Below are positions 26,239 to 34,298 of a stretch of DNA of 64,000 bases, one piece after another; the first letter of the stretch is position 1, and each line of letters opens with the position of its first letter. The notes below the pieces were generated by a model. That model made no database searches. It was given only the letters and a program-made list of their open reading frames with translations, and was not told where the DNA came from. This DNA comes from Anaerofilum hominis (GTDB taxonomy: Bacteria > Bacillota > Clostridia > Oscillospirales > Ruminococcaceae), in contig NZ_JACONZ010000002.1 of NCBI RefSeq assembly GCF_014287275.1, positions 372,001-436,000 on the forward strand. The letters are read 5' to 3'. A program made the position numbers and the translations under genes.

Positions 26239-26946
26239 TTGGCACAGCTGATCTATGTGATCGAAGACGACGAGAGCATCCGGGTGCTGCTGGACGCGGC
26301 CCTGACGAGCGAGGGATATGAAGTGCGGGGGTTTGCGGATGCGGCCCCGGCGCTGAAAGAGATGGGCGCACACCGGCCCGCGCTGGTCATTTTTGACATC
26401 ATGCTGGAGGGGATGGACGGCATCACCGCCCTCAAGCTGATGCGCCAGAAGCCGGAGCTGATGCGCACCAAGGCCCTGATGCTGACCGCCAAGGACACCG
26501 AGGGAGACAAGGTGACCGGCCTGGACGCGGGGGCGGACGATTATATGACCAAACCGTTCAGCGTGCTGGAGCTTTGCGCCCGGGTGCGGGCCCTGCTGCG
26601 CCGCGTCGGGGAGGAGGGGCCCATCCTGCAGGACCACTATGCCTTTGAGGGCATGACGGTGGATGTGAAAGCGCGGGAGGTATCGGTGGGCGGCAGGCCG
26701 GTGGAGCTGACCTATAAAGAATTCGAGCTGCTGAAGATGCTGATCGGCGCCGCCGACCGGGCCCTGGGACGGGAAGAGCTGCTGCAAAAGGTGTGGGGCT
26801 ATGATTTTATGGGCGAGTCCCGCACGCTGGACATGCACGTCGGCACCCTGCGCCAGAAGCTGGGCGACGACCCGGTGAACCCCAAATACATCAAAACGGT
26901 CCGGGGGGTCGGCTACCGCTTTATCGGCCGCAGGGACGGCAAATAG
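26239..26946 (+). CDS. phoP: OmpR/PhoB-family response regulator of the phosphate regulon
   Basis: A 235-residue regulator with a receiver (DDES acidic pocket, phosphoacceptor in FDIMLEGMDG, switch lysine in DYMTKPFSV) and a C-terminal winged helix (LTYKEFELLKMLI; YDFMGESRTLDMHVGTLRQKLGDDP; IKTVRGVGYRF). Phosphorylated by PhoR, it binds Pho boxes such as the one proposed at 21714. The start is TTG at 26239, 7 bases after AGGAAGGAAGGA. A TTG at 26218 is in frame but lies upstream of that ribosome binding site and is rejected. It follows phoU by 55 bases and precedes the kinase gene. Confidence 0.94.
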   Translation: MAQLIYVIEDDESIRVLLDAALTSEGYEVRGFADAAPALKEMGAHRPALVIFDIMLEGMDGITALKLMRQKPELMRTKALMLTAKDTEGDKVTGLDAGADDYMTKPFSVLELCARVRALLRRVGEEGPILQDHYAFEGMTVDVKAREVSVGGRPVELTYKEFELLKMLIGAADRALGREELLQKVWGYDFMGESRTLDMHVGTLRQKLGDDPVNPKYIKTVRGVGYRFIGRRDGK

Positions 26947-26979
26947 CGGCCCGCCTCTGCCGGATGGGGAGAAGACGAT

Positions 26980-28719
26980 ATGAAGAAAAAGATCATTAAA
27001 AGCATGGCTGCGGTGCTCAGCCTTGGCCTGCTGCTCTGCACCCTGATCGCCTCCCTTGTGTTTGAGGCGCAGTTCACCCAGCGCGCCAAACAGGATATGC
27101 AGCGGCTGGTCGCCTCGGCGGCCATGGAGGCGGAGCTGCTGGGCGGGCGGGACGAGGCGACTGCCCGGCGCATCTCAGACGCGGCGGGCGGCCTGCGGGT
27201 CACCTTTGTGGACGCCGGGGGGCTGGTGACGGGGGACTCGGCCGTCGACGCGGGGACGATGGAGAACCACGCGGGCCGCGAGGAGATCGAAACGGCACGC
27301 ACGGCGAAATACGGCGTATCGGTGCGCAGCTCGGTCACCACGGGGCGCAACATGCTCTATGTCGCCACCCGCCTGTCCGACGGCGGATTTCTGCGGCTGG
27401 CGGACACCTATCCCTCGGCGCTGGCTGGCTTTGTCGGTTTTCTGCCCGCTTTGCTGGTGGCGGCGGCCGTGGCCTTTGCCATTACGCTGGTGCTTGCCGA
27501 CCGGTTTGCCAAAAGCATCACCGGGCCCATCGAAGAGCTGTCCGACAGCCTGAAGCTGGTGCGCAGCGGCGGGACCACGCTTCAGCCGGACCGCTATCAG
27601 TACGAGGAGCTGCAGGACATGGCCGCGGACATCAACCAGCTCTCGGCGGAGGTGGACGAAAACCTGGCCAGCCTGAAAAAAGAGCGGGCCCGCATCGACT
27701 ATGTGCTGGACAACATGTCCGAGGGGCTGATCCTGCTGGACGCGGAGGAGACCATCCTCACCATCAACCGGGCGGCCTGCGGTTTTCTGGGCTGCGACAA
27801 ATCGGTGACGGGGAAAAACATCATCTATGCCACCCGGCACATCGCTTTTGTCGGCGCGGTGGACGAGGCGGTGCAGGGGGCAAAGACGGCGCGGGTGGAG
27901 ATGCCGCTGCCCAGCGGCGCCCTGGTGGAAGCAGTGGTCAGCCCTGTGGCGCAGCGTCAGGGGCAGGAGGCTTTGGCAGAGGCGGCCATCGCGGTCCTGT
28001 CGGATGTCACCATCCGCAAAAATGCGGTCAAGATGCGGCAGGAGTTTTTCTCCAACGCCAGCCATGAACTCAAGACCCCCATCACCTCCATCAGCGGCTT
28101 TGCCGAGCTGCTGTGCGGCCCCGCCGAGCTGCCGGAGCAAAAGCGCCGCGAGTTTGCCCACCGCATCCTGAAAGAGGCGGGCACCATGCAGAACCTGATC
28201 AGCGACATCATCATGATCAGCCGGCTGGAGGCCGGGGACATCACTTTTGAGCGGGAGGTCCTGGACCTGGCGGAGGTGGTGCGCGAGTGCTGCGCCGACG
28301 CAAAGCCGCTGGCGGCCCAGCAGGGGGTAAAGATCTCCTGCGCGGCAGAGCGGGCGGTGCTCTCCGCCTCCCGCAAAGAGATGCAGGAGCTGGCGGGGAA
28401 CCTGATCCAGAACGCGGTACGGTACAACGGCGAGGGCGGCCGCGTGGAGGTGACCCTTTTCTCCCGCCCGGAGGGGATCGTGCTTTCGGTGCACAACAGC
28501 GGCGGCTATATCGAGCCCCGCTACCGGCAGCGGATCTTTGAGCGGTTCTACCGCATCGACAAGGGGCGCAGCAAGGCCATGGGGGGCACCGGCCTTGGGC
28601 TTGCCATTGTCAAGCATGTGGCGGGCCAGTATGGGGCAGAGATCGGCCTTGCCTCCACGCCGGAGGAGGGGACCACTTTCACCGTGACCTTTCCGCCGCA
28701 GGGGCGGGGGCAGGGCTGA
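26980..28719 (+). CDS. phoR: membrane sensor histidine kinase PhoR
   Basis: A 579-residue kinase. TM1 is at residues ~8-28 and TM2 at ~146-172 (VGFLPALLVAAAVAFAITLVL), enclosing an extracytoplasmic sensor loop of about 115 residues. HAMP follows (DRFAKSITGPIEELSDSL), then a PAS domain (~235-345, DYVLDNMSEGLILLDAEETI). The HisKA helix is FSNASHELKTPITSISGF with the phosphoacceptor His, and the ATPase domain has NLIQNAVRYN and GGTGLGLAIVKHV. This TM-loop-TM-HAMP-PAS layout is the classic Gram-positive PhoR. The ATG at 26980 follows GGGGAGAAG, 34 bases after phoP. A terminator closes the operon at 28776. Confidence 0.94.
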   Translation: MKKKIIKSMAAVLSLGLLLCTLIASLVFEAQFTQRAKQDMQRLVASAAMEAELLGGRDEATARRISDAAGGLRVTFVDAGGLVTGDSAVDAGTMENHAGREEIETARTAKYGVSVRSSVTTGRNMLYVATRLSDGGFLRLADTYPSALAGFVGFLPALLVAAAVAFAITLVLADRFAKSITGPIEELSDSLKLVRSGGTTLQPDRYQYEELQDMAADINQLSAEVDENLASLKKERARIDYVLDNMSEGLILLDAEETILTINRAACGFLGCDKSVTGKNIIYATRHIAFVGAVDEAVQGAKTARVEMPLPSGALVEAVVSPVAQRQGQEALAEAAIAVLSDVTIRKNAVKMRQEFFSNASHELKTPITSISGFAELLCGPAELPEQKRREFAHRILKEAGTMQNLISDIIMISRLEAGDITFEREVLDLAEVVRECCADAKPLAAQQGVKISCAAERAVLSASRKEMQELAGNLIQNAVRYNGEGGRVEVTLFSRPEGIVLSVHNSGGYIEPRYRQRIFERFYRIDKGRSKAMGGTGLGLAIVKHVAGQYGAEIGLASTPEEGTTFTVTFPPQGRGQG

Positions 28720-28775
28720 CACTGTTTTTTGCGGCCGGGCCGCGCGCCGTTTGCCCTGAAAAAACCGAAGACCCC

Positions 28776-28805
28776 AATGCGGCCGCATCGCCGGCCGCAT
28801 TTTTG
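28776..28805 (+). terminator. intrinsic terminator after phoR
   Basis: The 10-base arms AATGCGGCCG (28776-28785) and CGGCCGCATT (28792-28801) pair perfectly around CATCGC and are followed by TTTT. Confidence 0.8.
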
Positions 28806-29206
28806 CGTGCGGGGCAAACGCCCGCCGGGGACGCTGCTCTCCAAAAGACCGAAAGACGCGGATCTTCCGGCGGTTTCCCGGCGAAAAGGCGCGGGGCCCG
28901 GCAAAAAACGGGGGCCGGGCCCGCCGCAGGGCCCAGAGAACGCAGAGCGCCCAAAAGCGCACCGCCGGTGCGGGTCTGCGGGTAGGAGCAGTCGTCCCGC
29001 GCCGCTGCCGCCGCCGGTGGGCGACGCAGAAAAACACGTTTGGCCGTCCCCTGGGCCCGGCGCCGGGAAGGGGCATGCCCCGGCGTTTTGTCCGTGAGGG
29101 CAAAGGTGCTAAAGGATGCGCCGGTGCGGGCGCTGCGCGCCGTGGCGGCCTGCCCCTCCCCTTTGTTCCCTCTGTCCGGCTTCACCGGATTTTCACACCC
29201 CTGCAA

Positions 29207-29235
29207 TTGTTTTTTTACCGTTTGCATGCTATGAT
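29207..29235 (+). promoter_or_regulatory. promoter of the zinc-ribbon membrane protein gene
   Basis: TTGTTT (29207-29212) and TATGAT (29230-29235) are 17 bases apart. A TGC triplet precedes the -10, giving an extended -10. Confidence 0.7.
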
Positions 29236-29360
29236 GAAAGAAAAGTCCGGCCCGCCGGGACCTGCCGGGGCACGCCTTTGTCCGCGCGGTGCGCGGGGAG
29301 GCATTTCCCTCAGCGGGGAGCCCGATACCGGCGGCCGTGAAAGATGTGGAGTGAAAAGCG

Positions 29361-29948
29361 ATGATCTGCAGAAAATGCGGAAGAGAATTACCGGAAGACG
29401 CCCGGTTCTGTGGGGTCTGCGGCACCCCGGTGGGGCCGCTTGCAGGCGCCCCCGGCACACCGGCGTCCCCCGCCCCGGCCGCCCCGGCGGCAGAGCAGCC
29501 CGACCTGCAGGCTGCCCGTGCGCAGCAGGAGGCGCCTGCCGTGGAAGAGGCGTCCGCACAGGCCGGCGCCGCGCCCGCGGGCGGCCCCTCGGTGCCGCCC
29601 CCCATACAGCCCGGCTACGGCGCGGCGGGCGCGCCGCCCATGCCGCCCACCGCCCCCAGCTATTCTGTGGGGACGGTCCCGCCCGCTGAGAACAGCTATC
29701 AGCCCCCGGTAAGAGAGCGGCAGGACGCGCCGCTGACGATGGGCCAGTTCCTGCTGCAGGACCTGATCTGCCTGATCCCCGTTGCGGGCATCGTCATGCT
29801 GATCATCTGGAGTTTTTCAGACAGCAGCAACATCAACCGCAGAAACTGGGCCCGCGCGCGTCTGGTCTGGATGGGCATCACGATCGGCCTGTCCATCGTG
29901 ACCCTGATCTTTGTTATCATCGTCCTGAGCATGAGTTACCCCTATTGA
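29361..29948 (+). CDS. zinc-ribbon, proline-rich membrane protein of unknown function
   Basis: A 195-residue protein. Residues 1-22 form a zinc ribbon with two CxxC knuckles (MICRKCG and RFCGVCG). A Pro/Ala-rich linker of about 95 residues follows. The C-terminal third has two membrane helices (LLQDLICLIPVAGIVMLIIWSF and WMGITIGLSIVTLIFVIIVL), with SNINRRNWARARL between them. Small proteins of this layout are common in Clostridia, but their role is not established; they may act in membrane sensing or assembly. The ATG follows GGAGTG. The gene is monocistronic, with its own promoter and a bidirectional terminator. Confidence 0.82.
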   Translation: MICRKCGRELPEDARFCGVCGTPVGPLAGAPGTPASPAPAAPAAEQPDLQAARAQQEAPAVEEASAQAGAAPAGGPSVPPPIQPGYGAAGAPPMPPTAPSYSVGTVPPAENSYQPPVRERQDAPLTMGQFLLQDLICLIPVAGIVMLIIWSFSDSSNINRRNWARARLVWMGITIGLSIVTLIFVIIVLSMSYPY

Positions 29949-30280
29949 CCGCGGGACGCGGGCAGAAAAAACAAAAGCCGCCGCTTTTCACAAAGCGGCG
30001 GCTTTTTGATATGGCCCTCTGCGCTCTGCACAGGGAAAAGCCCCGCCGCGCTCTAAAAACGGGAACAGAGGGGACGGGGCCTTTTGCCGGCTTTTTGGAG
30101 GGGTTCGGCAAAAATGGGAAAATGCCGGGGCGGGGGGGACCGGCCGCTGTGAAAGCCCCGCCGCACCGCAGGGCGACGGCCCCTGCGGCTTTGCCGTGGT
30201 TTCTCCGTCCGGGCCGGGCCAGACCGGAGCGGGGGGACCGAAAGGCCCCTCCCGTCCGCGCCTTTTTGTGCGGGCGCTCT
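29949..30280. other. intergenic region between convergent genes
   Basis: A 332-base gap holding the terminator at 29973-30006. The rest is GC-rich with no gene that I can support. Confidence 0.6.
29973..30006. terminator. bidirectional intrinsic terminator
   Basis: The 15-base arms AAAAGCCGCCGCTTT (29973-29987) and AAAGCGGCGGCTTTT (29992-30006) are perfect complements around TCAC, with T-runs on both strands. It serves the convergent genes at 29361 and 30281. Confidence 0.92.
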
Positions 30281-31069
30281 TTACAGCTCCGCCGCCATCT
30301 CACCGATGCCCCCAAATACGAAGTCCGCGCGCACCGCGCTTTTTTCATAGTCCGCTGCCGAGGTCTCGCCGGAGAGCACCAGCGCCGTGCGCACCCCGCA
30401 GGCGCCCAGGGCGATGTCGGTGTACAGGCGGTCGCCCACCATGCAGATCTGCTCGAGCGGCACCCCGAAGCGGGCGGCGGCGGCGCGGGCGATATAGGCG
30501 TTCGGCTTGCCGATCACCGCGTCGGGGCGGCGGCCGGTGCAGGCCTCCACCAGCGCGATGACCCCGCCGATGTCGGGGATGAAGCCCCCCTCTACCGGGC
30601 AGTTATAGTCCGGGTGGGTGGCGATATAGGGCAGGCCGGCCCGCACCGCATTGCACAGCAGCACCAGCTTTTCATAGGTCAGCGTGGTGTCAAAGCCCAG
30701 CACCACCGCCTGCGGCGCGTCCGCGCGCACGGCGTATCCCGCGGCGGTGAACTGCGCCTCCAGGCTGGGGGTGCCGATGAGCAGCAGCTGGCGGGAAAAG
30801 TGGTTTTCATCGAGATAGTCCAGCGTGGCGTCGGCGCTGGTCAGCACCTCGCGCCCGCTGACGGCGGCCCCCATGGCGTTCAGGCGCCGGATATAGTCCT
30901 CCCGGCTGCGGGAGGAGTTGTTGGTCAGGAATGCAAAGGGGATCCCCTTGCCGCGCAGCGCCGCCAGAAAATCCAGCGCGCCGGGCAGCGGGGTGCCGTC
31001 CAGATAAAAGGTGCCGTCCAGATCGAGCAGGAAAAGCCGGACCGAAGAGAGCGCATTCACAAAAATCAT
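30281..31069 (-). CDS. HAD-IIA family hydrolase (NagD/AraL-like sugar phosphatase)
   Basis: A 262-residue phosphatase. HAD motif I is LFLLDLDGTFYLDG (nucleophile Asp), motif II TNNSS, the conserved lysine lies in VIGKPNAYI, and motif III-IV is MVGDRLYTDIALG. The capping segment between motifs II and III (VVLGFDTTLTYEKL; YIATHPDYNCPVEGGFIPDIG) is the C2 cap of the NagD/AraL group. These enzymes dephosphorylate sugar phosphates or nucleotides in the cytoplasm. The chosen ATG at 31069 has only a weak GGCGGAA upstream. A leftward promoter is present near 31265-31293. Confidence 0.93.
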   Translation of the reverse strand: MIFVNALSSVRLFLLDLDGTFYLDGTPLPGALDFLAALRGKGIPFAFLTNNSSRSREDYIRRLNAMGAAVSGREVLTSADATLDYLDENHFSRQLLLIGTPSLEAQFTAAGYAVRADAPQAVVLGFDTTLTYEKLVLLCNAVRAGLPYIATHPDYNCPVEGGFIPDIGGVIALVEACTGRRPDAVIGKPNAYIARAAAARFGVPLEQICMVGDRLYTDIALGACGVRTALVLSGETSAADYEKSAVRADFVFGGIGEMAAEL

Positions 31070-31264
31070 CCATTCCGCCGCTTCGCGCCGGCATAAATTT
31101 CAAAAAGAGCCTCCGCCTTACCACGCGAAGCAGAGAGAGGATAAGGCGGCCCGGACGCGCCGGGGCAAACAACAAAATGCGGGGAGCGTCCCGACCCCTG
31201 GGGCTGCGGGACACAGGCTTTTTGCGCCGAAACTGCGCCCAGGCCCGGCAGGCGTCCTTCACCT

Positions 31265-31293
31265 ATTATAAAAGAAGAGGGCGAAAACGGCAA
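31265..31293 (-). promoter_or_regulatory. promoter of the HAD hydrolase gene
   Basis: Minus-strand TTGCCG (31293-31288), 17-base spacer, TATAAT (31270-31265). The predicted leader is about 190 bases. Confidence 0.6.
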
Positions 31294-31299
31294 CCGCCG

Positions 31300-31328
31300 T
31301 TGCAAATTGGACTGCGGCAGGGTAAACT
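31300..31328 (+). promoter_or_regulatory. promoter of the glycosyltransferase genes
   Basis: TTGCAA (31300-31305), 17-base spacer, TAAACT (31323-31328), about 55 bases before the GTG start. Confidence 0.6.
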
Positions 31329-31381
31329 GTAAAGGGATCGCCCCCGCGGGGGCAGGAAAAAAGACGGCGGGGGAGAAGCGC

Positions 31382-32380
31382 GTGAAAGCATCAGTCATCA
31401 TACCCAACCTCAATGGGGCCGGTTGGCTTGGGGAAAGCATCGAGAGCATCCTGGCACAGGATCTCGCCGATTTTGAGCTCATCGTGATAGACAACGGCTC
31501 CACCGACGAAAGCCTGGAGATCGCGCGGTCCTATCTCGGGCGGCCCGGCTACCGGCTGATCGAGAACAGCCAGAACACCGGGTTTTCAGCCGCGGTCAAC
31601 GCGGGCATCCGCGCTTCGCAGGCGGAGTACGCGGTGCTGTTCAACAACGACGCGTTTGCCCGGCCGGACTGGCTGCGCCGCCTGGTGGAGGTGGCGGACC
31701 GGGATCCGAAGATCTTTTCTGTGGCGTCGCTGATGCTGCGCTATTATGAGCCCGAGCTTGCGGACGACGCGGGGGACTATGTCAATCTCTTCGGCTGGGC
31801 GGCCAAGACCGGCGACGGCCTGTACGCCCGCCGGTATCAGCGCGAGCGGCGCTGCTTTTCGGCCTGCGGGGGCGCGGCCCTTTACCGAAAAAGCATTTTG
31901 GAGCAGATCGGCCTGTTTGACGAACACTTTTTCGCCTATTACGAGGACGTGGACCTGGGCTGGCGCGCCAACAGTTTGGGCTACAAAAACATCTACTGCC
32001 CGCATGCGGTCTGCCGCCATATCTGCGGGGCGACCACCGGCGGCGCCGGCGGCGCGCGCTACAACGACTTCAAATCGGTGCAGAGTGGCCGCAATTCGCT
32101 GCTGCTGCCCTACAAAAACGAGCCGCTGCTCATGCTGCTTCTGAACCTGCCTTTCCTGCTGACCGGCTATCTGGTAAAGTTTGCCATGTTTGCGCTGCGG
32201 GGCTTCGGCAGGCCTTACTGGCAGGGGACAAAAGAGGCGTTTGCCGTATTCGGCAAGTTGGAAAAACCGAAATTCCGCTTTGAAAACCTGCCCAACTATG
32301 TGCTGATCCAGTTCTGGCTCATCGGCGGATTTTTTAAATATGCAGTGTACCGTGTGCGCCGGGCCGTGGGCGCAAAATAG
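31382..32380 (+). CDS. family 2 glycosyltransferase (rhamnosyltransferase-like)
   Basis: A 332-residue inverting glycosyltransferase of the GT-A fold. Residues 1-100 hold the nucleotide-sugar site (VKASVIIPNLNG, LIVIDNGSTDES, NTGFSAAVNAGIR and the DxD-like FNNDAF). The acceptor half has the EDVDLGWR motif typical of the rhamnosyltransferase-type subgroup, with the catalytic-base aspartate. A hydrophobic C-terminal stretch (LLMLLLNLPFLLTGYLVKFAMF) suggests membrane association. It probably builds cell-surface polysaccharide on a lipid carrier. The start is GTG 31382 after GGGGGAGAAG; a longer frame begins upstream of the promoter and is rejected. A polytopic membrane protein follows closely. 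Confidence 0.92.
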   Translation: MKASVIIPNLNGAGWLGESIESILAQDLADFELIVIDNGSTDESLEIARSYLGRPGYRLIENSQNTGFSAAVNAGIRASQAEYAVLFNNDAFARPDWLRRLVEVADRDPKIFSVASLMLRYYEPELADDAGDYVNLFGWAAKTGDGLYARRYQRERRCFSACGGAALYRKSILEQIGLFDEHFFAYYEDVDLGWRANSLGYKNIYCPHAVCRHICGATTGGAGGARYNDFKSVQSGRNSLLLPYKNEPLLMLLLNLPFLLTGYLVKFAMFALRGFGRPYWQGTKEAFAVFGKLEKPKFRFENLPNYVLIQFWLIGGFFKYAVYRVRRAVGAK

Positions 32381-32418
32381 AAAAGATGGCACAGAGCCGA
32401 AGCGGGGAGGACGGCCGT

Positions 32419-33657
32419 ATGGGGAAGAAAAGCCCGGCGCCGGCGCGAGGCTGGCAGGCGCATGCCGCGCCGCTTGCCTTTCTGCTGGCGTTTTTCTGGC
32501 TGGGCGTGGTGCTGTACCACACACTGGCGGGCGGCACGCTTCTGGCGGCGAACCCCTATGACAGCTATTCGCTGCAGGCCCAAAACTGGCTTGCGGGGTC
32601 GCTGTCCATCCGGCACGGGGAGGCGTATCCCTGGCTGGAGCTGGCGGTCTTTCAGGGGCGGTATTATCTCTCTTTTCCGCCGGTGCCCACGCTGTTTGCC
32701 CTGCCCTGGGCGGCGCTGGGCGGCGGGGCGGCCGCCCCGGCCAATCTGCTGGTCGCAGGCTACGCCGCCGCCGGGCTGGCCGCAGTTTACGCCTGCTTTG
32801 CCCGTCTGGGCCATCCGCCGCAGGCCTGCGCTTTCTGGGCGTCGTTCTTTGTGCTGGCCACCAATTTGCTGGGGCTTTGCTGCAGCGGCGGCGTGTGGTA
32901 TCAGGCGCAGGTGCTGAACTTTATGCTCTGCGCGCTCGGCGCATGGCAGTTTGCCGCCGGGCATCGCGGGCGCTGCCTGTTTTTGTTAGCCCTTGCCGTT
33001 GGCTGCCGCCCCTTTTCCGCCCTGTATTTGCCTTTGGCGCTGCTGCTGTTCCGGCTGCAGGACCGCAGGGAGGGAAGAGCCGCCGGCTGGACGCTGAAGA
33101 GCGCGCTTGCGGGGCTTGCGGCGGCGGCGCTGGTGGCCGCGGGCCTGATGGCGCTGAATGTGCTGCGCTTTGGCGACCCGTTTGAGTTTGGGCACGCCTA
33201 TCTCCCCGAGTTTCAGCGCAGCGAAAGGGGGCAGTTTTCGCTGTCCTATCTGCCCGGCAATCTGCTGGCGCTGCTGCGCCCGGTCACACTGACCGCCGAT
33301 CTGGCGCTGGACTTCCCGCGCTTTGACGGCTTTTTGTTTTTTCTGTCCAATCCGGTGTTCCTGGCCTGGTCCGCCCGCCTGGTCCGCGGCTGGCGGGAAA
33401 AGGAAGATGGGCGCATCGCCGGGCTGTTGACGGGCGGCGCTTTTTTGCTGGGCCTGCTGTTGCTGTGTGCCCACCGCACCACGGGCGGCTGGCAGTTCGG
33501 CGCAAGGTACACCGTGGACCTGCTGCCGGCGGCGCTGCTGTATTTCTGCGCGGTCCCGCAGGCCCCGCCTCGCCGCTGGGAGCGGGCCTGCTGCCTGCTG
33601 GGCGTTCTCTTCAACGCCTTTGGCGCCGTTTATATGCTGATCGGGATGCCGGGATGA
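32419..33657 (+). CDS. polytopic membrane protein, probable GT-C type glycosyltransferase
   Basis: A 412-residue protein with about nine or ten membrane helices. The first is PLAFLLAFFWLGVVLYHTL, and the loop after it (NPYDSYSLQAQNWLAG) has an acidic residue where GT-C enzymes keep their catalytic Asp. ARYTVDLLPAALLYF near the C-terminus matches the DxxP-like region seen in mannosyl- and glucosyltransferases that use lipid-linked sugars. Sequence similarity is too weak to name a donor. The ATG at 32419 has GGGGAGG 8 bases upstream; the ATG at 32386, 5 bases after the glycosyltransferase stop, has a poor site. Operon position with a GT2 enzyme supports surface-glycan assembly. Confidence 0.75.
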   Translation: MGKKSPAPARGWQAHAAPLAFLLAFFWLGVVLYHTLAGGTLLAANPYDSYSLQAQNWLAGSLSIRHGEAYPWLELAVFQGRYYLSFPPVPTLFALPWAALGGGAAAPANLLVAGYAAAGLAAVYACFARLGHPPQACAFWASFFVLATNLLGLCCSGGVWYQAQVLNFMLCALGAWQFAAGHRGRCLFLLALAVGCRPFSALYLPLALLLFRLQDRREGRAAGWTLKSALAGLAAAALVAAGLMALNVLRFGDPFEFGHAYLPEFQRSERGQFSLSYLPGNLLALLRPVTLTADLALDFPRFDGFLFFLSNPVFLAWSARLVRGWREKEDGRIAGLLTGGAFLLGLLLLCAHRTTGGWQFGARYTVDLLPAALLYFCAVPQAPPRRWERACCLLGVLFNAFGAVYMLIGMPG

Positions 33658-33663
33658 CAAAAA

Positions 33664-33696
33664 CGGCCGAAACGCGGCAAAAGCCGTTTTCGGCCG
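33664..33696 (+). terminator. candidate terminator after the GT-C-like gene
   Basis: CGGCCGAAA (33664-33672) pairs with TTTTCGGCCG (33687-33696), enclosing a second stem CGGC-AAAA-GCCG. The T-run is inside the stem, so efficiency is uncertain. Confidence 0.5.
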
Positions 33697-34060
33697 CAGA
33701 GGCGGTTTTCAGGGCGCAGCTGTCCGTCCGGCTGTTTTTTGCGGCCCTGCCGGTGCGGCTTTGCCCCCGCTGTGTTTTGTCCCGCCGACGGGCGGGAAAA
33801 CGCCTTTTTGTGCGCGTGCTGCAGCGGACGGGGCACGCCCCGGGCGGGCCGGCCCCGGGCGGAGTTGGAACGAAAAAGTCCTGCCGAAGCGTTTTTGGGA
33901 TCCGCAAAGGGAGACTTTGCAGCGGAGCGGCTCTGCGCCCCATTGGCGGGTGGCGGGTAGCTTCCGGGTGCCGCTGGGCCCCAGGGAGATTTTTTGATTT
34001 TATATTCCCGCCGTTCTCCGCCCTTGAAAGAACAGGCGTTTTGTGACGTCGGGAACAGAG

Positions 34061-34103
34061 AAGATCCCGCAGATCGGCTGTTAAAACCGGTCTGCGGGAT
34101 CTT
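34061..34103. terminator. hairpin, candidate terminator for convergent transcripts
   Basis: AAGATCCCGCAGA (34061-34073) and TCTGCGGGATCTT (34091-34103) pair perfectly around a 17-base loop that can fold further (CGG with CCG). Only short T-runs follow on either strand. Confidence 0.55.
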
Positions 34104-34298
34104 TAATGTAAAATTTTTTCGATGTCGGGAACAAGGGGGCCGAGCGGCGGAGTCATAGGGAAAAGGCGGCCCTCTTTTTGTGCCGGCACCCTGTGCAGGG
34201 GGCTCTGCGCCTCCGCCGTCGTCCGGCGGGGCCGGGCTGCGGGCGCGGCTCTGGCGGCCGGGCGGCGCTCCCCGGGCAGGGCCGCTTCGGCGGTTTCG

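Larger units (their letters stand above)
28720..29360. other. intergenic region between phoR and the zinc-ribbon gene
   Basis: A 641-base gap. It has the phoR terminator near its start and a good promoter near its end (29207-29235). Bases 28806-29200 are GC-rich with A-tracts; no gene, RNA or repeat could be supported. Confidence 0.6.
31070..31381. other. divergent intergenic region (HAD gene / glycosyltransferase)
   Basis: A 312-base gap with a promoter on each strand: minus TTGCCG (31293-31288) and TATAAT (31270-31265), and plus TTGCAA (31300-31305) and TAAACT (31323-31328), both with 17-base spacers. The two -35 boxes are only 6 bases apart. Confidence 0.6.
33658..34298. other. intergenic region between convergent genes
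   Basis: A 641-base gap. It holds hairpins at 33664-33696 and 34061-34103. Bases 33700-34050 and 34110-34298 are GC-rich and show no gene. Confidence 0.6.
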